Of a stretch of DNA of 64,000 nt, positions 23,451 to 32,145 are shown piece after piece. This DNA comes from Chryseobacterium takakiae (lineage in GTDB: Bacteria > Bacteroidota > Bacteroidia > Flavobacteriales > Weeksellaceae), in contig NZ_FQVO01000001.1 of NCBI RefSeq assembly GCF_900129385.1, forward strand, positions 248,001-312,000, in the 5' to 3' direction. Every line of letters begins with the position of its first letter. Positions within the stretch are counted from its first letter, which is position 1. Under the pieces are notes generated by a model. That model had not been told where the DNA came from, searched no databases, and saw only the letters and a list, made by a program, of their open reading frames with translations. The position numbers and the translations under genes were made by a program.

Positions 23451-23827
23451 TATAGGATTTGGTCTGCCGATATATGTTGATGTGAAGCATTGCTGATTAC
23501 TATTCCGTTTTCAATCACCAGTAACTGGGGACTTTCATGTCTTACCTCAAGATCCGATGCGATTTTATTAGACAGATCTCGGTGAGCGAGCAAATCCAAA
23601 AAATACAATTCCGGTTTTTGTTCTGCGTTTTCTATTTCTTTTTCAAAATTCCTTAAGACCGTTTTACTGATAAAACAGCTTGTAGAATGTTTGAAGATGG
23701 CAATCTTTTGGGTAAAAGAGTGTTCGATTGCTTTTTTAAGGTCGTCTTCAGATTCTATATATTTCCACAGCTGATTCTTTTCAGAATCTTCTTCTCTTCC
23801 ACCGAATATTTTGTCAAAAAAACTCAT
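23450..23827 (-). CDS. ytxJ: YtxJ/BrxC-type monothiol bacilliredoxin
   Basis: A 125-residue thioredoxin-fold protein. YtxJ (BrxC) removes bacillithiol from proteins. The segment IFKHSTSCFISKTV at residues 45-58, with the single active-site Cys51, corresponds to the family's HST.CPIS motif, here with Phe in place of Pro after the Cys. The second half has the SPQLLVIENG cis-Pro strand. It overlaps the downstream crp/fnr gene by one base, and its own start overlaps the end of the DUF1569 gene by four bases. Bacillithiol use is also suggested by the YfiT-like gene upstream. Confidence 0.82.
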   Translation of the reverse strand: MSFFDKIFGGREEDSEKNQLWKYIESEDDLKKAIEHSFTQKIAIFKHSTSCFISKTVLRNFEKEIENAEQKPELYFLDLLAHRDLSNKIASDLEVRHESPQLLVIENGIVISNASHQHISADQIL

Positions 23828-24285
23828 ACATTAAATTGTTTTAAATGATGATGAAGATGCTTATATTCCAGAAATCCCCAATCTTTTTCTTTCATTAACC
23901 CGAAAAGAACATGGCGTTCCGGAAGATTATTATTCCTGTAATATGTTCTGTATTCTTCTAGCGTTTTCAGGAGGTTTTCCTTTTCTTCTTCAAAATCACA
24001 TTCAAAATTAATAATAAGTTTTTGAAAAGTAGGCATATTCCTGGGAATTCCGTTATTAAAAACCTGAATCTCCCATTTGGTAATCTTTCCGATTGCCGCA
24101 AACAAAATGTTAATTTCCGGAAGTTTTATTTTCCCGAGCGGAACCTGAAGGACATGATTACAGTGTCTCATCATCTGGCAGACATTCATTTTGCCCCACA
24201 CTGCAGGAGAATTTTTGTTCAGAAGATGAATTCTGGTTATGATTTCTTCAAAACATTCAGGGTTGTGAAGACTTTTTTTTACCAC
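23824..24285 (-). CDS. DUF1569-type protein
   Basis: About 153 residues; the opening KKSLHNPECFEEIITRIHLL and WGKMNVCQMMRHCNHVLQ match the DUF1569 family, related to the DinB/YfiT four-helix metal-binding fold. The His residues in MMRHCNH and the C-terminal HLHHHLKQF could bind metal. I choose a GTG start at 24285, overlapping the YfiT gene by 7 bases (GTGGTAA), because the family homology begins there. An ATG at 24339 would give a longer form with 61 bp of overlap. It is translationally linked to its neighbours on both sides. Function unknown. Confidence 0.7.
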   Translation of the reverse strand: MVKKSLHNPECFEEIITRIHLLNKNSPAVWGKMNVCQMMRHCNHVLQVPLGKIKLPEINILFAAIGKITKWEIQVFNNGIPRNMPTFQKLIINFECDFEEEKENLLKTLEEYRTYYRNNNLPERHVLFGLMKEKDWGFLEYKHLHHHLKQFNV

Positions 24286-24815
24286 CCTTTTTCTTTCTTG
24301 AGGTTTTCGATATGAGCAAAGTGATGGTTGCAATGCCATGCGTACAAGGCAAGGCAATGTCTTAGATCATAGTTTTTGTGATGTTCCGGATGATGAAAGG
24401 TTCTTTCAAATTGTTTGTTGGTCATGCTTTTTAGTAAAGTTGTCCATCTTTGGTGTGTTCCTCTGATCATCCTCATGGCTGGTTTTACAGGCATATTCAG
24501 ACTGTCCTGAAGCTCGGCCCATTTCGCTTCTTCGTAAGGTTTTATGGTAGGATTTTCTTCTGTAAGTGTCAGTTTGAATCGGATGAAGCTGTTGATATGG
24601 CTGTCTGCAATATGATTTACCAGCTGTCTTACAGTCCAGCCGCCTTGTCTATATTGAGTGTCAAGCTGATCATCGGAGAAGTCTTCAATCAGATTTTTTA
24701 ATTTTCCGGGGAAATCTTTGATGACTTTTATGTATTCGTCGAGAGTACGATCACAAATATTTTCAGGTACTTTAAAGGTGCCTATGGGGAACTTTTTTTG
24801 TTCTATATCATTCAT
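24279..24815 (-). CDS. yfiT: YfiT-type DinB-family bacillithiol transferase / metal-dependent hydrolase
   Basis: A 178-residue four-helix DinB-like protein. It matches Bacillus YfiT along its length: PIGTFKVPENI near the start, TQYRQGGWTVRQLVNHIADSHINSF, the RGTHQRWTTLL segment and the end WHCNHHFAHIENLKKEKGW. The His residues in HIADSH and HHFAH form the expected metal site. YfiT-like enzymes are linked to bacillithiol conjugation. It is the first gene of the operon continuing with DUF1569, ytxJ and a crp/fnr gene. Confidence 0.88.
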   Translation of the reverse strand: MNDIEQKKFPIGTFKVPENICDRTLDEYIKVIKDFPGKLKNLIEDFSDDQLDTQYRQGGWTVRQLVNHIADSHINSFIRFKLTLTEENPTIKPYEEAKWAELQDSLNMPVKPAMRMIRGTHQRWTTLLKSMTNKQFERTFHHPEHHKNYDLRHCLALYAWHCNHHFAHIENLKKEKGW

Positions 24816-24970
24816 TTTTTTATTGAGATTTAATTGTATTAATCACCTGGCTAATCCTGAAATCCCGGACTGTGAAGATTTCATAAATGTCTATTTGTCC
24901 GATAAGTCTGCTTTGGATAATTATTTGCTGTTGTTTTTGTAAATTTATCAAAAATTCGAGAATTTTAAAT

Positions 24971-25576
24971 ATGAAAAAAGCGTTAATAATCGTAGACGTA
25001 CAGAATGATTTTTGTGAAGGCGGCGCACTGGCAGTTCCGGGAGCCAATGAGGTCATTCCGTACATCAATGCTCTGATGGAAGAAAATGAATATGATCAGA
25101 TTGTTTTGACCCAGGACTGGCATCCTGCTAATCATAAAAGTTTTGCCAGCAATAATGGCAGAAAAGTTGGTGAAAGTATTATTTTAAATGGTGTTCCGCA
25201 GTTCATGTGGCCGGATCACTGTATTCAGGGAACTTTTGGTGCAGAATTTCATAAAGATCTCAACAGGGACAAAGTTACCCATATTATTCAGAAAGGAAAA
25301 AATGTTGAGATTGACAGCTATAGCGGTTTTCAGGATAATAATCATTTTATGAAAACGGGGCTTGATGACTTTTTAAAATATCATGATATTCAGCTTCTCG
25401 AGATTGTTGGCCTCGCCATGGATTACTGTGTAAAATATACATGCACTGATGCAGTAGACAACGGATATGTTACCTGCCTTCATTTTAACGGTACAAGAGC
25501 TGTAAACGTAAAGCCCGATAACGGCAGAGATGCAATCTATGACATGATTCAGAAGGGAGTAACGGTTCTTGGGTAA
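24971..25576 (+). CDS. pncA: Nicotinamidase
   Basis: PncA converts nicotinamide to nicotinate for NAD salvage. The 201-residue protein has the catalytic Asp in IIVDVQNDF, the Lys in QKGKNVEIDSYSGF and the Cys in GLAMDYCVKYT. Metal ligands are in DWHPANHKSF. The ATG at 24971 is preferred; the frame is open upstream but without family resemblance. It is convergent with the TPR gene and ends at a bidirectional terminator. It is divergent from the YfiT operon, with a 155-bp shared upstream region. Confidence 0.94.
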   Translation: MKKALIIVDVQNDFCEGGALAVPGANEVIPYINALMEENEYDQIVLTQDWHPANHKSFASNNGRKVGESIILNGVPQFMWPDHCIQGTFGAEFHKDLNRDKVTHIIQKGKNVEIDSYSGFQDNNHFMKTGLDDFLKYHDIQLLEIVGLAMDYCVKYTCTDAVDNGYVTCLHFNGTRAVNVKPDNGRDAIYDMIQKGVTVLG

Positions 25577-25604
25577 TTGAGATATTATTCAATTTTGATT
25601 TAAG

Positions 25605-25640
25605 ATAAAAAAAACCGAAACGATGTCGTTTCGGTTTTTT
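25605..25640. terminator. Bidirectional terminator between pncA and the TPR gene
   Basis: AACCGAAACGA (25613-25623) pairs with TCGTTTCGGTT (25626-25636), with A and T runs on either side. Confidence 0.9.
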
Positions 25641-25644
25641 CTAT

Positions 25645-26679
25645 TTATTTTGGCTGTTTTGCCATAAGTTCAGCTTCCTTAGCTTTCATCTCATTGGCTT
25701 TAGCTGTATTTCTTGTTGTGTTGTAGACATCTTTCATGGTCTGAACTGCTGTAAGATCATTAGGCATTGCCTGCAGCCATTTTTCTCCGTATGGTAATGC
25801 CTTGCTGAATCTGTCCTTTCTTGCTTCAATAAGCTTGGTCGCTTCGTCCGGTTTTGTTTTTCTCAATGCATTGATCTCATTCACTGCTTTTTCATCATCC
25901 CCAATTACGGCATATACGAGATTCTGGTAAGCATTTCCAAAGTCCGGCTTCAATTCAATAGCTTTCTGTAATGACGTGATAGCCTCGTTTACCGTTGCCG
26001 GGTTTTTAGACTGAAGAACTCCTAAGTTATACCAGTTGGTAGCATCATTAGGATTTTTAGCCAGCTGATCTTTCAGATTCTGCATAAACTGATCTGTCTT
26101 TCCTGATGCATACAATGCACTTCCTTGATATTCTTTTAATTTAGCATTATTAGGAAACTTTGCCAAACCTTTCTCAATGATAGCCAATGCTTCATCATTT
26201 TTCTTGTCATTCAGCAGAATGGTTGCTAAAGTTTCATAAAGATCAGACTCTACACTTGGTGATTGTTGTGTTTTGAAATCAGAATAATCTTTAGAAGCTG
26301 TTTTCTTTAATATCTCCCATGTTTTCTGATCATAAGTTGATACCTGCCCTGTTTTATTATCTTTTGCAGTATAGGTTGTTTCAACTCCGGTGTAGCCAGA
26401 GTTGATAAGATCAGTATATATTTTTGTAGCCTGCGGATAATCATTTGCCAAAGCATAATTAAGACCCGCATAATACATATATACTTTATTGTCCTGTCCA
26501 TTTGATTTAAGTAAGTTGTAAACTTCCATAAACTTAGGAGCCGCTACAGCATAGTTTTTAGCATTATATGCATCCATTGCTGTTTTGTTAGCTTCTTGCA
26601 GCTGAGCGTTCACATCTCCTTTTTGTCCGAAAACAAAAGCTGATGCTACGATAGCCATCCCTAAAATTAGCTTTTTCAT
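25645..26679 (-). CDS. Exported tetratricopeptide-repeat protein
   Basis: A 344-residue protein with a signal peptide (MKKLILGMAIVASAFVFGQ) and several TPR units spread through the chain, for example AYNAKNYAVAAPKFMEVYNL, EALAIIEKGLAKFPNNAKL and NWYNLGVLQSKNP. The C-terminus is rich in Lys, Ala and Glu. TPR proteins hold complexes together; the partner is unknown. It follows gyrA by 29 bp in the same direction and may be co-transcribed with it. ATG 26679 is chosen because the upstream alternative is a GTG. Confidence 0.83.
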   Translation of the reverse strand: MKKLILGMAIVASAFVFGQKGDVNAQLQEANKTAMDAYNAKNYAVAAPKFMEVYNLLKSNGQDNKVYMYYAGLNYALANDYPQATKIYTDLINSGYTGVETTYTAKDNKTGQVSTYDQKTWEILKKTASKDYSDFKTQQSPSVESDLYETLATILLNDKKNDEALAIIEKGLAKFPNNAKLKEYQGSALYASGKTDQFMQNLKDQLAKNPNDATNWYNLGVLQSKNPATVNEAITSLQKAIELKPDFGNAYQNLVYAVIGDDEKAVNEINALRKTKPDEATKLIEARKDRFSKALPYGEKWLQAMPNDLTAVQTMKDVYNTTRNTAKANEMKAKEAELMAKQPK

Positions 26680-26708
26680 AATCACTATTTTATATTAATT
26701 ATACAATT

Positions 26709-29288
26709 TTATTCTTCCGAATCAGAATTCTCATTGCCCTCTGCATTATGATCTGCCTGCGGAGCTTCTGTATCGTTTTCGTGGTTATCAGCTGCTGTTC
26801 CTTCTATTTCTTCGTTTTCTTCTGCGTCTTCTACATCTTTGTCCATTTCTACTTTTGCAATGGCGGCAATTTCATCATTTTTCTTAAGATTAATCAAACG
26901 TACCCCCTGGGTATTTCTTCCCATTACTCTCATTTCATCCATTCCCATTCTGATGGCCACTCCGGATTTATTGATGATCATTAACCCGTCTTCATCCGTT
27001 ACATTCTGGATGGCAATCAAATTTCCTGTTTTCTCAGTAATATTAAGGGTGATCACTCCTTTTCCTCCTCTGTTGGTAATTCTGTAATCTTCTACGGCAG
27101 TTCTTTTTCCGTATCCTTTTTCAGATACTACCAGAACGGTTTCTTTTTCTACGTCATTTACTACAATCATTCCGATTACTTCATCATCATCATCCATTGC
27201 AATTCCGCGTACCCCGATAGATCCTCTTCCTACTTCTCTTACTTTCTCTTCCGGGAAACGGATACATTTGCCGTTTTTAGTAGCGATCATAATCTGGGAA
27301 TTACCGTTGGTAAGATATGCACCCAATAACTGGTCGTTATCACGGATTTCAATGGCATTAACACCGTTTACTCTCGGTCTTGAATACGCTTCCAATGATG
27401 TTTTCTTAATAGTACCGTTTTTAGTAACCATTACTACGCTCATTTGGTTTACATATTCAGAATCTTTAAGGTTGTTGGTTCTGATGTAAGCTTTAATTTT
27501 ATCATCCGGTTCGATGTTAATCAAATTCTGAACCGCTCTTCCTTTGGCTGTTTTGGAACCTTCAGGAATTTCGAATACTCTTAACCAGTAACATCTTCCT
27601 TTTTCTGTGAAGAACAGCATGTACTGGTGATTGGTTGCAGATACAATGTATTCAAGGAAATCCGAGTCTCTTGTCGTTGCGGCCTTGTTTCCTACACCTC
27701 CCCTGCTTTGAATTTTATATTCTGAAAGCGAAGTTCTTTTGATATATCCGGCATGGGAAATGGTAAGAACCACAGATTCGTTCGGGATAATATCTTCAAT
27801 AGACATTTCACCTCCGGAATAATCAATTTCGGTTCTTCTTTCATCGCCATATTTTTCTTTAACTTCAATTAATTCATCTTTGATAATCTGGAATCTTCTT
27901 GCTTCATTGGCCAGGATGTCTTCAAGATCAGCAATTTCTTTCATGATCGCATCATATTCATCACGGATCTTATCAAGCTCCATTCCTGTAAGACGGGCAA
28001 GACGTAAATCAAGGATTGCCTGAGCCTGAATTTCAGAAAGTTCGAAAGCTTCGATTAATCCTTCTTTTGCAGCCTGCGGATTGGCAGAATGACGAATGAT
28101 AGAAATGGCTCTGTCCAACGAATCCTGCGTTCCGATCACCTTCATGAAACCCTCCAGAATATGAGCTCTTTCTTTTGCTTTTCTAAGCTCAAATTGGGTT
28201 CTTCTTACAATAACTTCATGGCGGTGCTCCACAAAATGGTGGATGATATCTTTCAGATTCAGCTGCTCCGGTCTTCCGTGTACCAATGCAATATTGTTAA
28301 CACTGAAAGAGGTCTGAAGTGAGGTATATTTATATAATAAATTTAAGACAACATTCGGAATTGCATCATTTTTTAATTCATAAACAATACGAAGTCCTCT
28401 TCTGTCTGATTCGTCTCTGATTTCGTAGATTCCAGGGATTTTTTCTTCCTTCACCAGTTCTGCCGTTCTGGCAATCATTTCGGCTTTGTTTACCTGATAA
28501 GGAACTTCATTTACTATGATCGCATTTCTGTTTCCTATCTCTTCAAAAGCAACTTTAGCACGAAGTACTACTCTTCCTCTCCCGGTGTGGAATGCATCCC
28601 TTACTCCGTCGTATCCATAAATGATACCTCCCGTAGGAAAATCCGGAGCAATAATATGCTGCATCAGTTCATCAATAGTGATCTCCCTGTTATCAATGTA
28701 AGCGCATATAGCATCTACCGATTCCGATAAATTGTGTGGTGCCATATTGGTGGCCATCCCTACAGCAATACCGGAAGTTCCGTTTACTAAAAGATTGGGG
28801 ATTTTAGAAGGTAAAACCGTCGGTTCCTGTAAACTGTCGTCAAAGTTATTCTGGAAATCAACCGTTTCTTTGTCCAGGTCTGAAAGTACTTCATCAGAAA
28901 TCTTTTTTAATCTTGCTTCGGTATAACGCATTGCTGCCGGCGGATCACCATCCATTGAACCGAAGTTACCCTGCCCGTCTACCTGAGGATAACGAAGGCT
29001 CCAATCCTGAGCCATCCTTACCATGGCATCGTATACAGAAGAATCTCCGTGAGGGTGATATTTACCTAAAACGTCTCCAACAATTCTAGCAGATTTTAAA
29101 TATTTTCTATTAGAAAAAACCCCTAATCCATACATACCGTAAAGTACTCTTCTATGAACGGGTTTCAAACCGTCTCTCACGTCAGGTAACGCCCTTGAAA
29201 CGATAACAGACATCGAATAATCGATATAAGACGACTTCATTTCATCAACAATATTGATGGGAATCAGTCTTTCTCCTTCTTTTTGCAT
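26709..29288 (-). CDS. gyrA: DNA gyrase subunit A
   Basis: GyrA cuts and rejoins DNA in the A2B2 gyrase that introduces negative supercoils. Started at the ATG at 29288, the 859-residue protein aligns with E. coli numbering: Ser83 and Asp87 in [12 protein letters not shown] (the quinolone-determining region, sensitive-type residues) and catalytic Tyr122 in AMRYTEARL. The C-terminal beta-pinwheel contains the gyrase-type GyrA box as NRGGKG, which separates it from ParC. The tail is strongly acidic (Glu/Asp/Asn). An upstream TTG at 29294 is a less likely start. Confidence 0.96.
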   Translation of the reverse strand: MQKEGERLIPINIVDEMKSSYIDYSMSVIVSRALPDVRDGLKPVHRRVLYGMYGLGVFSNRKYLKSARIVGDVLGKYHPHGDSSVYDAMVRMAQDWSLRYPQVDGQGNFGSMDGDPPAAMRYTEARLKKISDEVLSDLDKETVDFQNNFDDSLQEPTVLPSKIPNLLVNGTSGIAVGMATNMAPHNLSESVDAICAYIDNREITIDELMQHIIAPDFPTGGIIYGYDGVRDAFHTGRGRVVLRAKVAFEEIGNRNAIIVNEVPYQVNKAEMIARTAELVKEEKIPGIYEIRDESDRRGLRIVYELKNDAIPNVVLNLLYKYTSLQTSFSVNNIALVHGRPEQLNLKDIIHHFVEHRHEVIVRRTQFELRKAKERAHILEGFMKVIGTQDSLDRAISIIRHSANPQAAKEGLIEAFELSEIQAQAILDLRLARLTGMELDKIRDEYDAIMKEIADLEDILANEARRFQIIKDELIEVKEKYGDERRTEIDYSGGEMSIEDIIPNESVVLTISHAGYIKRTSLSEYKIQSRGGVGNKAATTRDSDFLEYIVSATNHQYMLFFTEKGRCYWLRVFEIPEGSKTAKGRAVQNLINIEPDDKIKAYIRTNNLKDSEYVNQMSVVMVTKNGTIKKTSLEAYSRPRVNGVNAIEIRDNDQLLGAYLTNGNSQIMIATKNGKCIRFPEEKVREVGRGSIGVRGIAMDDDDEVIGMIVVNDVEKETVLVVSEKGYGKRTAVEDYRITNRGGKGVITLNITEKTGNLIAIQNVTDEDGLMIINKSGVAIRMGMDEMRVMGRNTQGVRLINLKKNDEIAAIAKVEMDKDVEDAEENEEIEGTAADNHENDTEAPQADHNAEGNENSDSEE

Positions 29289-29436
29289 AAACAAATTTTA
29301 TTATAATGACAGTCAGACCCTTAGCTGTATGTCTGAAAATTATTTTTTTTGAATTTTTATTAACGGGCTAATTTACGAAAAATTTGCCGATTTTTGCGGT
29401 AGAATTTTACTCAAAATATTAAAAAAATCATAAAAC

Positions 29437-29751
29437 ATGAGCGTATTAAGTATAACTTTCCACTGTACAAAAAACAATCTGGAAGAATGGGAAAATTATA
29501 TTGACGAAACATTAATCCTGATGGCTGAAAATTTACTGGATGTCAATAAATATATCCTTTCAGAGGTGCATAGTGATTATATTGATGAAGGAAAAAATTA
29601 TAATCTCCTGCTGGTTTTTGATAATGATAACCTTAGGGAAGACTTCGTACAAAGTGAACTTAAGAATATTGCAGAACGTGTAGAAGCCAGGTTTGGGACA
29701 GAAGTAATGATTTTTAATACTTTTTTAAATCCAAGAAAGACAAGATTTTAA
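29437..29751 (+). CDS. DUF4286 family protein
   Basis: A 104-residue cytoplasmic protein that I place in DUF4286, a small dimeric alpha-beta barrel-like family common in Flavobacteriia. Visible features: ITFHCTKNNLEEWENYI at the start, YILSEVHSDYIDEGKNYNLLLVF in the middle, and a C-terminal FGTEVMIFNTFLNP strand. No catalytic motif is evident and the function is unknown. It is divergent from gyrA and followed by its own terminator. Confidence 0.78.
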   Translation: MSVLSITFHCTKNNLEEWENYIDETLILMAENLLDVNKYILSEVHSDYIDEGKNYNLLLVFDNDNLREDFVQSELKNIAERVEARFGTEVMIFNTFLNPRKTRF

Positions 29752-29761
29752 ATATAAATAA

Positions 29762-29790
29762 AAGCCCGGGAAATTTCCGGGCTTACTTTT
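29762..29790 (+). terminator. Terminator of the DUF4286 gene
   Basis: AAGCCCGG (29762-29769) pairs with CCGGGCTT (29777-29784), then a T-rich stretch. It also abuts the end of the leftward small lipoprotein gene. Confidence 0.8.
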
Positions 29791-29903
29791 TATCGTCTGT
29801 GCGGTGGTTCCGGCGGCCTTGGCGGAGCCGGCGGCCGCGGAAGACATGAAGAAAGCGCGGCAAACAACGCCAGCGCCAATAACATTTTGGATAAATTTTT
29901 CAT
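29790..29903 (-). CDS. Tiny proline-rich lipoprotein (37 residues)
   Basis: MKNLSKMLLALALFAALSSC is a full lipoprotein signal with lipobox LSSC (Cys20). The mature part is only 18 residues, an alternating Pro-rich peptide (LPRPPAPPRPPEPPHRR). ATG at 29903, TAA at 29790. Local GC content rises sharply through the Pro codons. It is probably a lipid-anchored extended peptide in the envelope. I know of no specific function. Another small lipoprotein gene follows upstream on the same strand. Confidence 0.6.
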   Translation of the reverse strand: MKNLSKMLLALALFAALSSCLPRPPAPPRPPEPPHRR

Positions 29904-30024
29904 AAAAACAGTTTTTGTGATTGATATATAGGTATCAAGCGGAATGCCAAATTACAGAAACAGCAGTAATGCTAATAAATGACAAAGCACCGAACACATC
30001 GATGCTTTTTATTTTTTTTCATTT

Positions 30025-30210
30025 TCACCTGTGACGTCCATGTCCTCTGTGATGCCCGTGACCATGGCCATGTCCTCTTTTCTCGTAGATATACACTTTC
30101 TTTGCATGTCCCGGAGGCATTCCTCTTCTACCATGATGCTCATGAACAATACATGATGTCATCATCATTACCACTGTTGTAACTCCAACAATTTTAATCA
30201 ATCCTTTCAT
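30025..30210 (-). CDS. Small His/Gly-rich lipoprotein
   Basis: About 61 residues from the ATG at 30210 (MKGLIKIVGV); an in-frame ATG at 30225 is also possible. The signal ends in the lipobox MTSC. The mature chain is basic and very rich in His and Gly (EHHGRRGMPPGHAKK, then KRGHGHGHGHHRGHGRHR). The PPGHAKK segment matches a motif found in small Bacteroidota envelope proteins. The His clusters could bind nickel, zinc or copper, which is inference only. It is monocistronic. Confidence 0.65.
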   Translation of the reverse strand: MKGLIKIVGVTTVVMMMTSCIVHEHHGRRGMPPGHAKKVYIYEKRGHGHGHGHHRGHGRHR

Positions 30211-30340
30211 TTTTTCACTTTTCAAATTCCTGATTTATGAAACAATGTTGGTGCCAAAAATTGTTTAAAAGTATTAATGAAGCTATTTTGAGAAGTTCTT
30301 AACTAAGTCCTTTCAGGTTTTAAGATTAAATTGTGAAAAA

Positions 30341-30853
30341 TTAATGATATTTGCGTTTATATTTACGTTTTATTCTTGTGTAATGGGTCTGTTTGTTTTC
30401 TTCATCTTCTGAGATCACACTGATGTTTCCGTCTACCTCCAGAACGGATAATTTAACTTTTTTTATCCCGTCTACACCATGTTCCCTTACGGCTTCATCA
30501 AGCTCATCTCTTGTAATTTTTACTTTATTTAATGCTTCCTGATCAACCTTTCCATCTTTAACCAAAACTACAGGATCATCTTCCAGAAAGCTGCTGAATT
30601 TTCTATTAGAGAACATTAATCTTTTAACAATAAAATTCGCAATAAAAAGAACAAGTGCAGCTATAAGCCCCCCTTGCAATGAAGTGTTTTCCCCCACCAT
30701 TGCATTTTGCACGGCATTGGAAATAAGCAGCAACAGGACAACATCTCCTGCATTAAGCTGTGAAAGCTGGTTTTTACCAAAAAGACGGATAGCGATTACC
30801 ATAAAAAGGTAAACACAAAGGGAACGTACAACGACATCAAAAATAGGATTCAC
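30341..30853 (-). CDS. DUF421 (YetF-like) membrane protein
   Basis: A 170-residue protein of the DUF421/YetF family. Three N-terminal membrane helices (about residues 8-23, 36-52 and 60-77) precede a small cytoplasmic domain with VVLVKDGKVDQEALNKVKITRDEL and LSVLEVDGNISVI, the typical signature. The C-terminus is basic (RIKRKYKRKYH). Function is unknown. The start must be GTG (30851-30853), since the conserved N-terminal helix begins there. It stands alone, leftward. Confidence 0.85.
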   Translation of the reverse strand: MNPIFDVVVRSLCVYLFMVIAIRLFGKNQLSQLNAGDVVLLLLISNAVQNAMVGENTSLQGGLIAALVLFIANFIVKRLMFSNRKFSSFLEDDPVVLVKDGKVDQEALNKVKITRDELDEAVREHGVDGIKKVKLSVLEVDGNISVISEDEENKQTHYTRIKRKYKRKYH

Positions 30854-30940
30854 GACAGTCTTAATTATACATCAAATGTATTGATTTTCGTGGTATAATT
30901 CTATGTAAGTTTAAGGTGGATTAAAGAAATACAAGTAAAT

Positions 30941-30963
30941 AAAAAAACCGCTTTTCAGCGGTT
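30941..30963 (-). terminator. Terminator of the bacteriocin-like peptide gene
   Basis: AACCGCT (30946-30952) pairs with AGCGGTT (30957-30963). On the minus strand it is followed by seven T. Confidence 0.85.
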
Positions 30964-30971
30964 GTAAGTAA

Positions 30972-31106
30972 TTACGGACATTGTGAAATTTGAGCCTCAC
31001 TGCAGACAAGCTTATTCAATCTTTCGCAGTACACACAATATTGTTTTGGCTGCCCTCCGTACACGGATTTAAGTTCCGTTTTTGTTAGTTTCTTTAAATT
31101 TTTCAT
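30972..31106 (-). CDS. Bacteriocin-like peptide with double-glycine leader
   Basis: A 44-residue peptide starting at the ATG at 31106: MKNLKKLTKTELKSVYGG is a double-glycine leader, and the remaining 26 residues (QPKQYCVYCERLNKLVC...) contain four Cys. Peptides of this layout in Chryseobacterium are named bacteriocin-like. They are normally cleaved and exported by a C39-peptidase ABC transporter, but none is encoded in this window. An upstream in-frame ATG at 31169 would add a non-leader-like extension and is not favoured. It has its own terminator. Confidence 0.72.
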   Translation of the reverse strand: MKNLKKLTKTELKSVYGGQPKQYCVYCERLNKLVCSEAQISQCP

Positions 31107-31228
31107 ATCGTTTAATTTTGTTGGTTCAATATAAAACGAAATATATTCTAAATTATTACAGATTTTCACTTTATTTTTTCATGATTTTCATTTTTTAGTG
31201 AAATTTAAATTAGCTTGTTTAAGCAGTT

Positions 31229-32131
31229 TTATTTAAAATGATTTCTTTTAAATTCTTCAAATTCAGAATAGTTGTAATCAGGGCAGGCTCCTGCTTTAGA
31301 AGTAATAAACGCACCAAGCGCCACTGCATTCCTTATTATTTCTTCCTGATCTTTATTGGTAATTCTTTTAGAGATGAATCCTGAAAGAAAAGCATCGCCA
31401 CTTCCTACGGTATCTGCAACCGTAATCGGGAAGGCCGGGAGTGTGTAGCTTTTGCCATGTACAAAATAGCTTGCTCCTTTACTTCCTTTGGTTAAAACGA
31501 CTTCATTAACATCAAAATTTTCCTGAATAATCTTAACCGCTTCTTCATCCGTGCGAAATTTTCCTCCCATCAGTTCAATGATCTGCTGCAGCTCTGATTG
31601 GTTAATTTTAACAATATCCGCTTTATGTAAAAGTATTTTTATTAATTCCTTGTCAATAAACGGAGGTCTGAAATTAACATCAAAAATTCTAAGCTTTGCT
31701 TTATCCAGAAGTTTTAATAAGGTATTTTTTGTCACTTCGTTTCTTGCAGAAAGACTTCCGAACACGAAAGCTTCAGCATTCGATACCCAATCATTATATT
31801 CAGGAAGATATTCAATATGATCCCAGGCTACATGATTGATGATTTCATACGTTGCTTCATTATATTCGTCAATTTTTGCGATGACAGTACTGGTTGGGTG
31901 ATGTTCATCAACCTGTATCAGGTCAGTAGAAATTCCCCAGCTGACGATTTGCTGCCTTAATTTTTCTCCCAGATTATCGTTTCCGGTTTTGCTGATAACC
32001 TTTACATCAAGACCCATTTTATGCACATTATATGCCACATTAAAAGGTGCTCCGCCTGCTTTGGAACCTTCAGGAAAGAGATCCCATAATACTTCCCCGA
32101 AACATACTATATACGATTGTTTATCTGTCAT
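31229..32131 (-). CDS. PfkB-family carbohydrate kinase (fructokinase-like)
   Basis: A 300-residue sugar kinase phosphorylating a hexose with ATP, probably fructose. The N-terminal substrate motif is GEVLWDLFPEGSKAGGAPFNVA, and the C-terminal PfkB signature DTVGSGDAFLSGF carries the catalytic Asp and anion hole. It lies 14 bp downstream of a LacI-type regulator in the same direction, so the two are an operon. No matching sugar transporter or glycosidase is adjacent. Confidence 0.88.
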   Translation of the reverse strand: MTDKQSYIVCFGEVLWDLFPEGSKAGGAPFNVAYNVHKMGLDVKVISKTGNDNLGEKLRQQIVSWGISTDLIQVDEHHPTSTVIAKIDEYNEATYEIINHVAWDHIEYLPEYNDWVSNAEAFVFGSLSARNEVTKNTLLKLLDKAKLRIFDVNFRPPFIDKELIKILLHKADIVKINQSELQQIIELMGGKFRTDEEAVKIIQENFDVNEVVLTKGSKGASYFVHGKSYTLPAFPITVADTVGSGDAFLSGFISKRITNKDQEEIIRNAVALGAFITSKAGACPDYNYSEFEEFKRNHFK

Positions 32132-32145
32132 TGATCAATTTTTTG

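Noticed and set aside
26709..29288. ParC (topoisomerase IV) instead of GyrA
   Set aside because: The length, the RGGKG gyrase box in the C-terminal domain and exact GyrA spacing of Ser83, Asp87 and Tyr122 favour GyrA.
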